From: Zoogloeaceae bacterium
GTDB taxonomy: Bacteria; Pseudomonadota; Gammaproteobacteria; Burkholderiales; Rhodocyclaceae
Length of the DNA: 64,000 nucleotides
NCBI GenBank assembly: GCA_024235595.1
Contig: JACKMC010000001.1
Span: 310,001-374,000, forward strand
Direction: 5' to 3'
Below the pieces are notes generated by a model. The model searched no databases. It saw nothing but the letters and a program-made list of their open reading frames with translations, and was not told where the DNA came from. Positions 9,940 through 17,820 of this stretch are shown here, piece by piece (within the stretch, counting starts at the first letter, position 1; each line of letters opens with the position of its first letter). The position numbers and the translations under genes are program-made.

Positions 9940-10392
9940 GTGATCTTCAGAACGCCGTTATTGATCGTCCTTTGCGTGGTCGTCCTCGGCGCCTGCAACA
10001 GCGAACCCGAGGATACTCGTCCCGGGCAACCCGTCGCCCATCGACGGGCCGCCTTCAAGGAAATCATCAAGGTCTTCGAGCCGATGGGGGTGATGATGCG
10101 CACCGACAGCTACGATGCGGCGAAGCTCAAGAAGCTGACCGATGAACTGATGGCGCGACGCGAGGCTCCGTGGGAGTACTTCAAGCCGGACACGCTCTAT
10201 CCGCCGAGTCATGCGCGCGAGGAGGTGTGGACCGAGGCGGACAAATTCGAGGAGAAGCGCAAGGTCTTCTTCGATGCCACCGACACGCTTGCGCGCGTGG
10301 TCGAGACGCCCGACGAAGCGAGCGCACGCAGGGCCTATGCGGACGTCGAGGCGAGCTGCAAGAGCTGCCACAAGGCGTTCAAATACCGCTGA
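9940..10392 (+). CDS. Cytochrome c' (class II c-type cytochrome), predicted lipoprotein
   Basis: This 150-residue protein starts at a GTG giving IFRTPLLIVLCVVVLGAC, a short signal peptide ending in a lipobox (VLGAC), so it is probably anchored in a membrane facing the periplasm. The four-helix body follows (RRAAFKEIIKVFEPMGVM, EEVWTEADKFEEKRKVFF). The class II haem site CKSCHKAF is at the extreme C-terminus. Cytochromes c' bind NO or O2-like ligands and help NO detoxification. A longer in-frame ATG at 9724 would lie inside ssrA and is rejected. Upstream is the divergent ssrA promoter. Confidence 0.85.
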   Translation: MIFRTPLLIVLCVVVLGACNSEPEDTRPGQPVAHRRAAFKEIIKVFEPMGVMMRTDSYDAAKLKKLTDELMARREAPWEYFKPDTLYPPSHAREEVWTEADKFEEKRKVFFDATDTLARVVETPDEASARRAYADVEASCKSCHKAFKYR

Positions 10393-10549
10393 GCGCGATG
10401 CTCACGCCGGCCCGGGGCCGTGGGCGGGCCAGCGCGGGCGCAGGCGCTCGAACGGCGCCCTGACGGTGCAATGCATGTCAGCCCTTCAGGATCGTCGGCG
10501 ACATGCCGATAGGTGATGACATCGTACAGCGGATTGTCGTAACGCCGAG

Positions 10550-10963
10550 ATGTCCACGCATTCCAACGCCTTGTCTGCCGCCGGCCGGACCGATCCCGAG
10601 CGTCTCTTGACGACGGCGCCGACCGTTGCGGGCGGCCGTCTCAGGGCGATGGATCGCGCCTGCCGCGAGTTGCCCGGCGTCGATTGCAGTCAGCCGACCG
10701 CGGACGACGCATCGGAGTTGCGTATCGAGGTCAGCGATAGCGGCTGCGGCATCGCGCCCGAACATCGGCAGTGGATCTTCGAACCCCTCTTTACCACCAA
10801 ACCCAATGGTCGCGACACCGGCCTGGGGCTGTCGATCGCGAGCGACAACGTGCGCAAGCACCATGGGCGGCGCGAAGTCGAGAGCACACCCGGGGCAGGC
10901 AGCACCTTCCGGATCATCCTGCCGGTGCACACGCCGGAAACAGCAGGCCTCGCGGAGACATGA
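10550..10963 (+). CDS. Truncated histidine-kinase ATPase fragment
   Basis: This 137-residue frame carries only the end of a HATPase_c domain: DSGCGIAPEH (G1 box), FEPLFTTK (F box), DTGLGLSI (G2 box) and GAGSTFRIILP. There is no sensor, no HisKA phosphoacceptor His and no recognisable N box, which kinases need for Mg-ATP. The usual QHGGRIEVES motif has become KHHGRREVES. I see no Shine-Dalgarno before the ATG. It ends one base before the start of the response regulator gene. It is probably the decayed remnant of the cognate kinase, though a truncated expressed product cannot be excluded. The 157 bp upstream contain no recoverable kinase sequence. Confidence 0.5.
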   Translation: MSTHSNALSAAGRTDPERLLTTAPTVAGGRLRAMDRACRELPGVDCSQPTADDASELRIEVSDSGCGIAPEHRQWIFEPLFTTKPNGRDTGLGLSIASDNVRKHHGRREVESTPGAGSTFRIILPVHTPETAGLAET

Positions 10964-10964
10964 C

Positions 10965-12284
10965 ATGAGTGACGCGCCGGTTGCGCAGGCAACCCTATTG
11001 CTGGTCGACGACGAGGCCAACATCCTGTCGGCGCTGCGCAGGCTGCTCAGGCCCGAGGGTTACCGGATACTGACCGCGGAAAGCGGCGCCGAGGGACTTG
11101 AACTGGTCGCCGCCGAAACCGTCGACCTGGTGATCTCGGACATGCGCATGCCGGGTATGGATGGGGCCGAATTTCTCACCCGGGTGAGAGGGATCGCGCC
11201 CGATACGTTGCGCGTTCTGCTGACCGGCTACGCCGATATTCAGGCCACGGTTGCGGCGATCAACGAGGGCCAGATCTATCGCTATGTGGCCAAGCCCTGG
11301 AATGACCAGGCGTTGCGGTTGACGGTAGCCGATGCGTTGGCGCTGCGTCGGCTGCAGGCCGACAACCGGCGCCTCGCCGAGCTGACGCAGCGGCAGAACG
11401 AGGAGCTGCGAGTGCTCAACGCCGATCTCGAGGCGCGCGTGGACGAACGAACGAAAGCCTTGTCGGTGGCCCTCAAGCGCACCGATCTCGCGCATCAGCA
11501 GTTGCGCCAGTCCTACCTCGCGACGGTGAGAGTCTTTTCCGAGCTCATCGAGTCGCGCAGCAGCATTCTCGCCGGCCACGGCAAGCGGGTCGCGGATGTC
11601 GCCCGGGCAATCGGACGGGTCCTGAAACTCGACGACGCGGCGCTGCAGGAGCTGGTGCTGGCGGGCATGCTCCACGATCTCGGCAAGGTCGGCTTCTCCG
11701 ACGCACTGCTGGACAAGCCCTTCACCCAGCTCGCAGCCGACGAGCGGGGACAGGTCATGCGCCATCCCGCACGTGCCGAGGCCTTACTGACCGGCATCCT
11801 GCCGCTGCGCGGTGCGGCCGCCGTGATTCGCCATCATCACGAGAACTTCGACGGCAGCGGCTTCCCGGACGGGCTTGCGGGCCTGGCCATTCCGCTTTCG
11901 GCACGCATCCTTTCGGTCGCCAACGATTTCGATTCGCTACAGCTCGGCATCCTGGTCGGGCGCGCGCTGAGCCGCGAAGAGGCCTTGCAGTACATCGGTG
12001 GCAACCGCGGCAAGCGCTACGACCCGGCGGTGGTCGAAGCGCTGTTGCAGGTGACCCGCGTGTCGCCCGCAGAGGTGCAGCCGAACGACCTGCTGCTGCG
12101 CACGCCGCAGCTCAAGCCCGGCATGGAACTGGCCCGCGATCTCGTGCATCCCGAGGGCTACCTGTTGCTGGCGCGCGACTTCATCCTGGATCAGGCGCTG
12201 ATCGATCAGCTCAAACGCATCGAGCGCAGCGAAGGGCATCCGCTGGTGCTTCATATCCGGGCCTGCAAAGTGGAGGCAGCATGA
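10965..12284 (+). CDS. Response regulator with HD-GYP c-di-GMP phosphodiesterase domain
   Basis: This is a 439-residue protein. The REC domain (about 8-125) has the acidic pair DDE, phospho-acceptor Asp59 in ISDMRMPGMDG, and Lys in YVAKPW. A coiled coil follows (about 125-185). The HD-GYP domain (about 190-370) has H237-D238 in MLHDLGKVGF and HHENFDGSGFPDGLAG; GYP is GFP here, and the usual VAD before the last helix is VAN. A C-terminal extension of about 70 residues has no known motif. HD-GYP enzymes hydrolyse c-di-GMP to GMP. The ATG sits one base after the kinase fragment and the 3' end overlaps the next gene by 4 bp, so translation is probably coupled. Confidence 0.93.
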   Translation: MSDAPVAQATLLLVDDEANILSALRRLLRPEGYRILTAESGAEGLELVAAETVDLVISDMRMPGMDGAEFLTRVRGIAPDTLRVLLTGYADIQATVAAINEGQIYRYVAKPWNDQALRLTVADALALRRLQADNRRLAELTQRQNEELRVLNADLEARVDERTKALSVALKRTDLAHQQLRQSYLATVRVFSELIESRSSILAGHGKRVADVARAIGRVLKLDDAALQELVLAGMLHDLGKVGFSDALLDKPFTQLAADERGQVMRHPARAEALLTGILPLRGAAAVIRHHHENFDGSGFPDGLAGLAIPLSARILSVANDFDSLQLGILVGRALSREEALQYIGGNRGKRYDPAVVEALLQVTRVSPAEVQPNDLLLRTPQLKPGMELARDLVHPEGYLLLARDFILDQALIDQLKRIERSEGHPLVLHIRACKVEAA

Positions 12285-13723
12285 GTAACGCGATCGAGCC
12301 TTTCGAATGGGCGCCCCACTTCGAGACCGGCCTGGAAACCGTCGACGAGCAGCACCACCGCCTGGTCGACCTGATCAACCTGCTGAGCAATCGGGTTGCC
12401 TCCGGACAGGGCCTGAGCGCGCGCACCATCGATCGCGTCCTCGATGGCCTGAGCCGCTACGCGAGCTTCCACTTCACCAGCGAAGAGGCGCTGATGCTCG
12501 ACGAAGGCGTCGACCAACGCCATACCGGGCCGCATTTCAAGGCCCATGCCGACTTCGTTGCGGAAGTGGAGCGCATGCGAGAGGCCGCCAGGCTCGACAG
12601 CAACAAGGTCGCGCCGGTGCTGTTGCGCTTCGTGACGGGTTGGATGACCTTTCACATCCTCGATTCCGACCAGACCATGGCGCGCCAGATCCGGGCGATC
12701 CGCGACGGGGTCTCGCCGGCCGACGCCTTCGAGCAGTACGCGCCGCTCCCCGACCCCGGCAATGCGGCGCTGCTCGGGGCGGTACACAGCCTGTTGGGCG
12801 TGGTGGCCCAGCGCAACATCGAGCTGGCGGCGATCAACAACGAGCTCGAGGCGCGGGTCGAGGCGCGGACCAAAGCGCTGCGCGGCGCCGAACGGCGTCT
12901 GATGGAGTCCGAGAAACTCGCCGCCGTGGGCCAGCTTGCGGCCGGTGTGGCTCACGAAATCAACAACCCGCTCTCCTTCGTGTCTTCGAACATCGCCACC
13001 CTGCGGGAGTATTCGGTGCGCCTGCTGGAGGCGGCGGGGGGGGACAGCGAGGCTGCGCTGCCGGATGCTTCACTTGCGACGATCCGCGAGGAGTTGCCCG
13101 GCCTGCTGGACGAAACCGCCGATGGTTTGGGCCGGGTGACCGAAATCGTCGCAGCGATGCGGGAGATGGCGGAGACGGAAGCACTGCGCGCAGAACCGGG
13201 GCGACTCGAGAACGTCCTTCAGAAGGCCGTGGCTGCGAGCGCCTGCTCACGTGCGCCGGGGCTGGTGGTGTCCTGCACCTGGGATACACTGCCGGCGGTC
13301 CGCCTTAGCAAGGCGAGGCTGCAACGTGCCTTTCAGGCGCTGCTGGACAATGCTGCCCGTGCGGTCGACGAGCGTGGCTCGATTCGCGTGCTGGCGGGTT
13401 GGAGTCGTGAGGAAGTCTGGGTCGATGTGATCGACAATGGCTGTGGCATGACGCCCGAAGTGCAGGGCCGCCTGTTCGAGCCGTTCTTCACGACTCGTGC
13501 GGTGGGCAGCGGGCGCGGACTGGGCTTGACGCTGGCGAGGCAAGTGGTGCTGGGACACGGTGGCCGGATCGAGGTGAAGAGCGCATCAGGTGAAGGGAGC
13601 CGCTTTCGTGTGGTGTTGCCACGCATCCCCGCCGATCAAGCGCCCGAGCCGCCGGCCAGCGCAGAAACGGCAGCGTCGCGATCGAGTGAGCCTGCCAAGG
13701 CCTGCGCGGGAGATCCCGCCTGA
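12281..13723 (+). CDS. Bacteriohemerythrin-histidine kinase fusion
   Basis: This is a 480-residue soluble protein. Residues 8-135 form a hemerythrin domain with all seven di-iron ligands in family spacing: H25, H64, E68, H85, H89, H125, D130. A coiled coil (about 180-215) leads to HisKA with His225 in VAHEINNPLSF. HATPase_c follows with NAARAV (N box), DNGCGMTP, FEPFFTTR and GRGLGLTLA. There is no membrane segment. Hemerythrin binds O2 reversibly at a di-iron site, so the kinase probably senses O2 or cytoplasmic redox (inference). ATGA overlaps the stop of the REC-HD-GYP gene, its likely phosphorylation target. Confidence 0.93.
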   Translation: MSNAIEPFEWAPHFETGLETVDEQHHRLVDLINLLSNRVASGQGLSARTIDRVLDGLSRYASFHFTSEEALMLDEGVDQRHTGPHFKAHADFVAEVERMREAARLDSNKVAPVLLRFVTGWMTFHILDSDQTMARQIRAIRDGVSPADAFEQYAPLPDPGNAALLGAVHSLLGVVAQRNIELAAINNELEARVEARTKALRGAERRLMESEKLAAVGQLAAGVAHEINNPLSFVSSNIATLREYSVRLLEAAGGDSEAALPDASLATIREELPGLLDETADGLGRVTEIVAAMREMAETEALRAEPGRLENVLQKAVAASACSRAPGLVVSCTWDTLPAVRLSKARLQRAFQALLDNAARAVDERGSIRVLAGWSREEVWVDVIDNGCGMTPEVQGRLFEPFFTTRAVGSGRGLGLTLARQVVLGHGGRIEVKSASGEGSRFRVVLPRIPADQAPEPPASAETAASRSSEPAKACAGDPA

Positions 13724-14032
13724 GCCGAGGCGGCCGCAACACGCCCGATTCGATTCGTGGCCGCATCCGCAGGCCGCTTCCACCGCCGACAGGTCCGAGG
13801 GGCTTCGGACGGCCTGGCGGGGGCTGGGTGGCGAGAACCCCGTTTCTCGATGCCGGCAACCGGCATTGATCTGGCCAGCTACCAGCCCCGCAGGGTGGAC
13901 AAGGCGATGTGCCCCAACCGCTCGGCGGCTTCACGCCGGGCCTCGCACCATCACCGAGGCCCATCGGGATGTGAAGGCTGTACCTCCACCCGCCGGCTCG
14001 GCCGGCGAGAATCCCTGCCGAGGCGGGCGCGG
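13724..14032. other. Gene-free gap between convergent genes
   Basis: There is no supportable gene in these 309 bases. A perfect 7-bp hairpin ATGCCGG-CAA-CCGGCAT lies at 13850-13866, and further GC-rich inverted repeats (CCGGCTCGGCCGG near 13992) precede the htpX stop. Terminators for the two convergent genes are likely, but U tracts are absent. Confidence 0.5.
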
Positions 14033-14884
14033 TCAGGCCGTTCGCACCATCGCGCGCAGCCGGGCGATGCGCTCCTCGGTGGCCGGATGAGTCGAGAACA
14101 GGCCTCTCAGGCCGCCACCCGAGAGCGGGTTCATGATCATCATCTGCGCCGTTTCGGGGTGCGCATCGGCAGTGTGCATCGGGATGCCGCGCGCGTAGGC
14201 ATCGATCTTCGCCAGCGCGCTCGCGAGCGCCTGCGGATCGCCCGAGATCTCGGCGCCGCCGCGGTCGGCACCAAACTCGCGGGTGCGCGATATCGCCATC
14301 TGGATCAGCATGCCGGCGAGCGGCGCGAGAATCATGATGATGATCGAGACGATCGGGTTGGGGCGATCCTCGCCATCGCGCGAGCCGCCGAAGAACATCC
14401 CGAACTGGGCCAGCGAAGAGATCGCGCCGGCCACGGTCGCGGAGATCGTCGAAATCAGGATGTCGCGGTTCTTCACATGGGCCAGTTCGTGGGCCATCAC
14501 GCCGCGCAGTTCCCGTTCCGAGAGCATCTGCATGATGCCGGTGGTGGCGGCCACCGCCGCGTGCTCGGGGTTGCGGCCGGTAGCGAAGGCGTTCGGCTGA
14601 GCCTCGTCGATGAGGTAGACCTTGGGCATGGGAAGTCCGGCACGGCCGGCCAGCTCTTTCACCATGTTGTAGAGGTAGGGCGAGCTCGCGGCGTCGACCT
14701 GGCGCGCCTTGTACATCCGCAGCACCATCTTGTCGGAGAACCAGTACGCCCAGACGTTCATGCCGCCGGCAAAGACCAGCGCAATCAACATGCCCTGCTG
14801 ACCGCCAAGCATACCGCCTACCGCGCCGAACAGCGCGACGATGCCCGCCATCAGGATTGATGTCTTGATCCAGTTTCCGAACAT
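14033..14884 (-). CDS. htpX: Membrane zinc metalloprotease HtpX
   Basis: This 283-residue protein has two N-terminal membrane helices (about 5-25 and 30-50), then the zinc site HELAH in GVMAHELAHVKNRD with the third ligand Glu in the TREFGAD region. Two further hydrophobic segments follow, then the C-terminal FSTHPATEERIARL signature. HtpX degrades misfolded inner-membrane proteins alongside FtsH and is usually heat- or envelope-stress-induced. The ATG at MFGNWIKT begins the first helix; a longer frame lacks homology. The upstream gap holds a sigma-32-like promoter and two related near-palindromes. Confidence 0.96.
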   Translation of the reverse strand: MFGNWIKTSILMAGIVALFGAVGGMLGGQQGMLIALVFAGGMNVWAYWFSDKMVLRMYKARQVDAASSPYLYNMVKELAGRAGLPMPKVYLIDEAQPNAFATGRNPEHAAVAATTGIMQMLSERELRGVMAHELAHVKNRDILISTISATVAGAISSLAQFGMFFGGSRDGEDRPNPIVSIIIMILAPLAGMLIQMAISRTREFGADRGGAEISGDPQALASALAKIDAYARGIPMHTADAHPETAQMMIMNPLSGGGLRGLFSTHPATEERIARLRAMVRTA

Positions 14885-14921
14885 GCTCGAGTTCCGTCCT
14901 CTAAAGAGATTCCAATTCAGG

Positions 14922-14934
14922 AGTCTGCCAGACT
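14922..14934. promoter_or_regulatory. Perfect inverted repeat upstream of htpX (proximal copy)
   Basis: AGTCTG-C-CAGACT is a perfect 6-bp palindrome 38 bases before the htpX start codon. A sibling differing at two positions lies at 15065-15077. It could be an operator; the factor is unknown. Confidence 0.4.
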
Positions 14935-15064
14935 TGGGAGCGTGCCATTGAGCCGGCGCGCTAGCGGCAGCTTCGACCGGGTTCCGCATTGCCTGACACC
15001 ACCACGCGTCTCAACCCGGCCGGATCCCTGTTCGCTCTCCCGCTCGGTTCGCTACGATCCTTCC

Positions 15065-15077
15065 AGTCCGGCAGACT
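15065..15077. promoter_or_regulatory. Near-palindrome upstream of htpX (distal copy)
   Basis: AGTCCGGCAGACT matches the proximal copy at 11 of 13 bases. It falls a few bases downstream of the predicted transcription start of the sigma-32-like promoter, a repressor-like position. Confidence 0.35.
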
Positions 15078-15086
15078 GCTAGCTTC

Positions 15087-15114
15087 AGATCGGGGCCTTG
15101 CACGAAGATTCAAT
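15087..15114 (-). promoter_or_regulatory. Candidate sigma-32 (heat-shock) promoter of htpX
   Basis: On the minus strand ATTGAAT (15114-15108) is followed after 13 bp by CCCGATCT (15094-15087). This compares with the E. coli RpoH pattern CTTGAAA-N13/14-CCCCATnT. htpX is a known heat-shock gene in enterobacteria. The 5' leader would be about 195 bases. Confidence 0.4.
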
Positions 15115-15134
15115 GGCTTCGATGTAACGATAGG

Positions 15135-16064
15135 TTACGGCGCGGGCTCGGCCCGCAGGCCTGGCGTGAGTCCGCTGCCGGGAACGAACTGGCTTGCCGG
15201 CAGGCGCTTTGCGCCCGGCTTCTGCAGTTCGGTGCACAGCAGCGCGTCTTGCCCGCAGGCGATCAGCACGCCGTTTTCGTCGCAGGCGAGAATCTCACCC
15301 GGCTCGCCCGCGCCGGAGGCGACGTGGGCACGCCAGATCTTGATCGTGCGGTCTCCGACCTGCGCGAACGCTCCGGGAAAGGGGTCGAAGGCCCGCACCA
15401 TGCGCTCGAGACGTGCTGCGTCGAGTCGCCAGTCGAGCCGCGCTTCGGCCTTGTCGATCTTGTGGGCGTAGGTCACCCCGTCCGCGGGTTGCTCGGTTGC
15501 GGCAAGTCCGGCCGGCAGCTGTGCCAGCGCGTCGACGATCATCTCGCCGCCGAGGCGGGCCAGACGGTCGTGCAGGCTTGCGGTGGTGTCGTCGGGCAGG
15601 ATCTCGATCGACCTGCGCAGCAGCATCGCGCCGGTATCGAGCCCGGCGTCCATCTGCATGATGGTGATGCCGGTCTCGGCGTCGCCAGCCTCGATGGCAC
15701 GATGGATCGGCGCCGCGCCGCGCCAGCGCGGCAACAGCGAGGCGTGGATGTTGAGGCAGCCGTGGTGTGGCAAGTCGAGCACGGCCTGCGGCAGGATGAT
15801 GCCGTAGGCGGCAACCACCAGCACATCGGCAGCGGCCGCCCGGAGCGGCGCCCGTTCTTCCTCGCTGCGCAGCCGCTGTGGCTGACTCACCGCGATGCCG
15901 TGTTGCAGCGCCAGTTGCTTGACCGGGCTGGGATGCAGTTTCATGCCGCGCCCGGCAGGGCGATCGGGCTGGGTCAGTACCAGCGGCACCTCATGGCCGG
16001 CAGCGAGGATGGCCCGCAGCGCGGTTGCAGCGAACTCGGGAGTGCCGGCAAATGCGACTTTCAT
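15135..16064 (-). CDS. fmt: Methionyl-tRNA formyltransferase
   Basis: This 309-residue enzyme formylates Met-tRNAfMet from 10-formyl-THF to make the initiator. Its N-terminal formyltransferase domain has MKVAFAGTPEFAA, the catalytic NIHASLLPRWRGAAPIHRAI with the conserved Asn/His, and DTGAMLLR. A C-terminal OB-like tRNA-binding domain follows. It lies downstream of def on the same strand with a 45-base gap, the classic def-fmt pair whose product is later deformylated by Def. Confidence 0.97.
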   Translation of the reverse strand: MKVAFAGTPEFAATALRAILAAGHEVPLVLTQPDRPAGRGMKLHPSPVKQLALQHGIAVSQPQRLRSEEERAPLRAAAADVLVVAAYGIILPQAVLDLPHHGCLNIHASLLPRWRGAAPIHRAIEAGDAETGITIMQMDAGLDTGAMLLRRSIEILPDDTTASLHDRLARLGGEMIVDALAQLPAGLAATEQPADGVTYAHKIDKAEARLDWRLDAARLERMVRAFDPFPGAFAQVGDRTIKIWRAHVASGAGEPGEILACDENGVLIACGQDALLCTELQKPGAKRLPASQFVPGSGLTPGLRAEPAP

Positions 16065-16109
16065 TGGGGAAGGCTCCGGTGAAGGGGCGCGGCACGGCGG
16101 GGCGAGGGG

Positions 16110-16613
16110 TCAGGCGGTGATGCGTGCCTTCTTGGCGAGCCGGCTCTTGATGCGGCTGATCTTGAGGCGCGATAGGTACTCGACGAACACCTTGCCGTCG
16201 AGATGATCGAGTTCGTGCTGGATGCACACCGCGAGCAGCCCCTCGGCTTCGAGTTCGAAGGCTTCGCCCTTTTGGTTGAGCGCCCTGATCCTGACCCGCT
16301 CGGCGCGGGTCACCGTTTCGTAGATGCCCGGCACTGACAGACAGCCTTCCTCGCAGCTTTGCTCGCCGGAGCGCTCGATGATCTCGGGATTGACGAGCGC
16401 GAGAAGCTTCGATCTGTCCTCGCTGGTATCGATTACCACCACCCGCAGATGCACATTCACCTGCGTGGCAGCGAGACCGATGCCGGGCGCCTCGTACATG
16501 GTTTCGGCCATGTCGGCGACGAGTTTGCGGATCGAGTCGTCGACTTCCTGGACCGGTTTTGCCTTGGTGTGAAGCCGTTCATCGGGGTATCGAAGGATCG
16601 GTAGTAGAGCCAT
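16110..16613 (-). CDS. def: Peptide deformylase
   Basis: This 167-residue metalloenzyme removes the N-formyl group from nascent proteins. All three family motifs are intact: GIGLAATQ (motif 1), EGCLSVPG with the metal-binding Cys (motif 2) and QHELDHLDG with HExxH-type ligands (motif 3). It is the first gene of the def-fmt pair and diverges from the LysM gene. Confidence 0.97.
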   Translation of the reverse strand: MALLPILRYPDERLHTKAKPVQEVDDSIRKLVADMAETMYEAPGIGLAATQVNVHLRVVVIDTSEDRSKLLALVNPEIIERSGEQSCEEGCLSVPGIYETVTRAERVRIRALNQKGEAFELEAEGLLAVCIQHELDHLDGKVFVEYLSRLKISRIKSRLAKKARITA

Positions 16614-16791
16614 TTTTGCTTGCTGCGTTAAGTATTTGGATGCAAAATCTCATGCAATTTGCGAGAACCGGATGCGTGCAGTCAGGACGGATGCACCCGA
16701 TGACGGTGCCGGCCTCCTGATGCCCCGGTCGCGCCACGATTTGATTTCAACATGGGGCCAACGTTCCATGTCTACCTCGAGAGCGAGCGCA

Positions 16792-17820
16792 ATGATTCGC
16801 ATTATATTCCCTCTGTTGCTAGGAATTGCCACCCTGCTGCCCTTCGGGGCGCTTGCCGCGCCGGTGACGCTTGCCGACAACGCCCCCGACAGCTACGTGG
16901 TGAAGCGAGGCGATACGCTGTGGCACATATCGGGCCGCTTCCTGAAGCAGCCATGGCGCTGGCCCGAAGTGTGGCGCATGAACCGCGACCAGATTCGCAA
17001 TCCACATCTCATCTATCCCGGCCAGGTCGTCTATCTGGATCGCAGTGGCCCGTACCTGCGCCTCGGCAAGCCGCTTGGACCGCTCTACGAGAAGCGCTTT
17101 CCGCAGGCCTATTCCGAGCAACTGGGCTCGCCGATCCCGAGTATTTCGCTGGCGGCGATCATGCCCTTCCTGACCCGTCCGCTGGTGGTCGATGACGGCG
17201 TGCTGGCGCAGTCGGCAACGATTATCGCGGTCGATGAGAAGAGCGTCTTTGCAGGTGCCGGCGACACCGTCTTCGCCAAGGACGTGAAACCCGGCGTGGG
17301 TTCCTGGCAGGTCTACCGTCCGGCCAGGGCGCTCAAGGACCCGGTGAGTGGCGAAACGCTGGCCTACGAAGCGTTCCACCTCGGTGCCGCCCAGGTGACG
17401 GCCGACGGATCGCCGGCAACCCTGCGCCTGACCGAAGCCTTTCAGGAGGTCGGGCGGGACGATCTGCTGGCTCCTGCCGGTGAGAGCGAATTCTTCAGCT
17501 ATGTGCCGCATGCTCCAGAGGGCAAGGTGGCGGCGCGCGTGGTGTCAATCTACGACGGGGTGAACGAGGCCGGCCGCAACAACGTGATCACCCTCGGTTT
17601 CGGCCAACGTGATGGCGCCGAGGTAGGGCATGTGCTGGCGCTCTACCGTGAGCGCGGCTCCGTCGATTATCGCGATGCCGAGGGCAAGCAGACCTACAAG
17701 CTGCCCGAGAAGCGCTCGGGCCTGGTGTTCGTGTTCCGGACCTTCGATCGGGTGTCCTACGCGCTCGTGCTCGACAGCGACGGCCCCGTTACCATCGGTG
17801 ACTCGGTCCGGCAACCCTGA
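16792..17820 (+). CDS. Secreted LysM peptidoglycan-binding protein
   Basis: The start chosen is the ATG giving MIRIIFPLLLGIATLLPFGA, a clean signal peptide with predicted cleavage after ALAA; an ATG 24 bases upstream is possible. The mature part opens with one LysM domain (YVVKRGDTLWHISGRFLKQP through LIYPGQVVYL). About 240 residues without a recognised catalytic motif follow. LysM binds GlcNAc-containing glycan. Genes of this kind stand next to dprA in many Betaproteobacteria. The last 23 bases overlap the dprA start. Its exact role in the cell wall is unknown. Confidence 0.88.
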   Translation: MIRIIFPLLLGIATLLPFGALAAPVTLADNAPDSYVVKRGDTLWHISGRFLKQPWRWPEVWRMNRDQIRNPHLIYPGQVVYLDRSGPYLRLGKPLGPLYEKRFPQAYSEQLGSPIPSISLAAIMPFLTRPLVVDDGVLAQSATIIAVDEKSVFAGAGDTVFAKDVKPGVGSWQVYRPARALKDPVSGETLAYEAFHLGAAQVTADGSPATLRLTEAFQEVGRDDLLAPAGESEFFSYVPHAPEGKVAARVVSIYDGVNEAGRNNVITLGFGQRDGAEVGHVLALYRERGSVDYRDAEGKQTYKLPEKRSGLVFVFRTFDRVSYALVLDSDGPVTIGDSVRQP

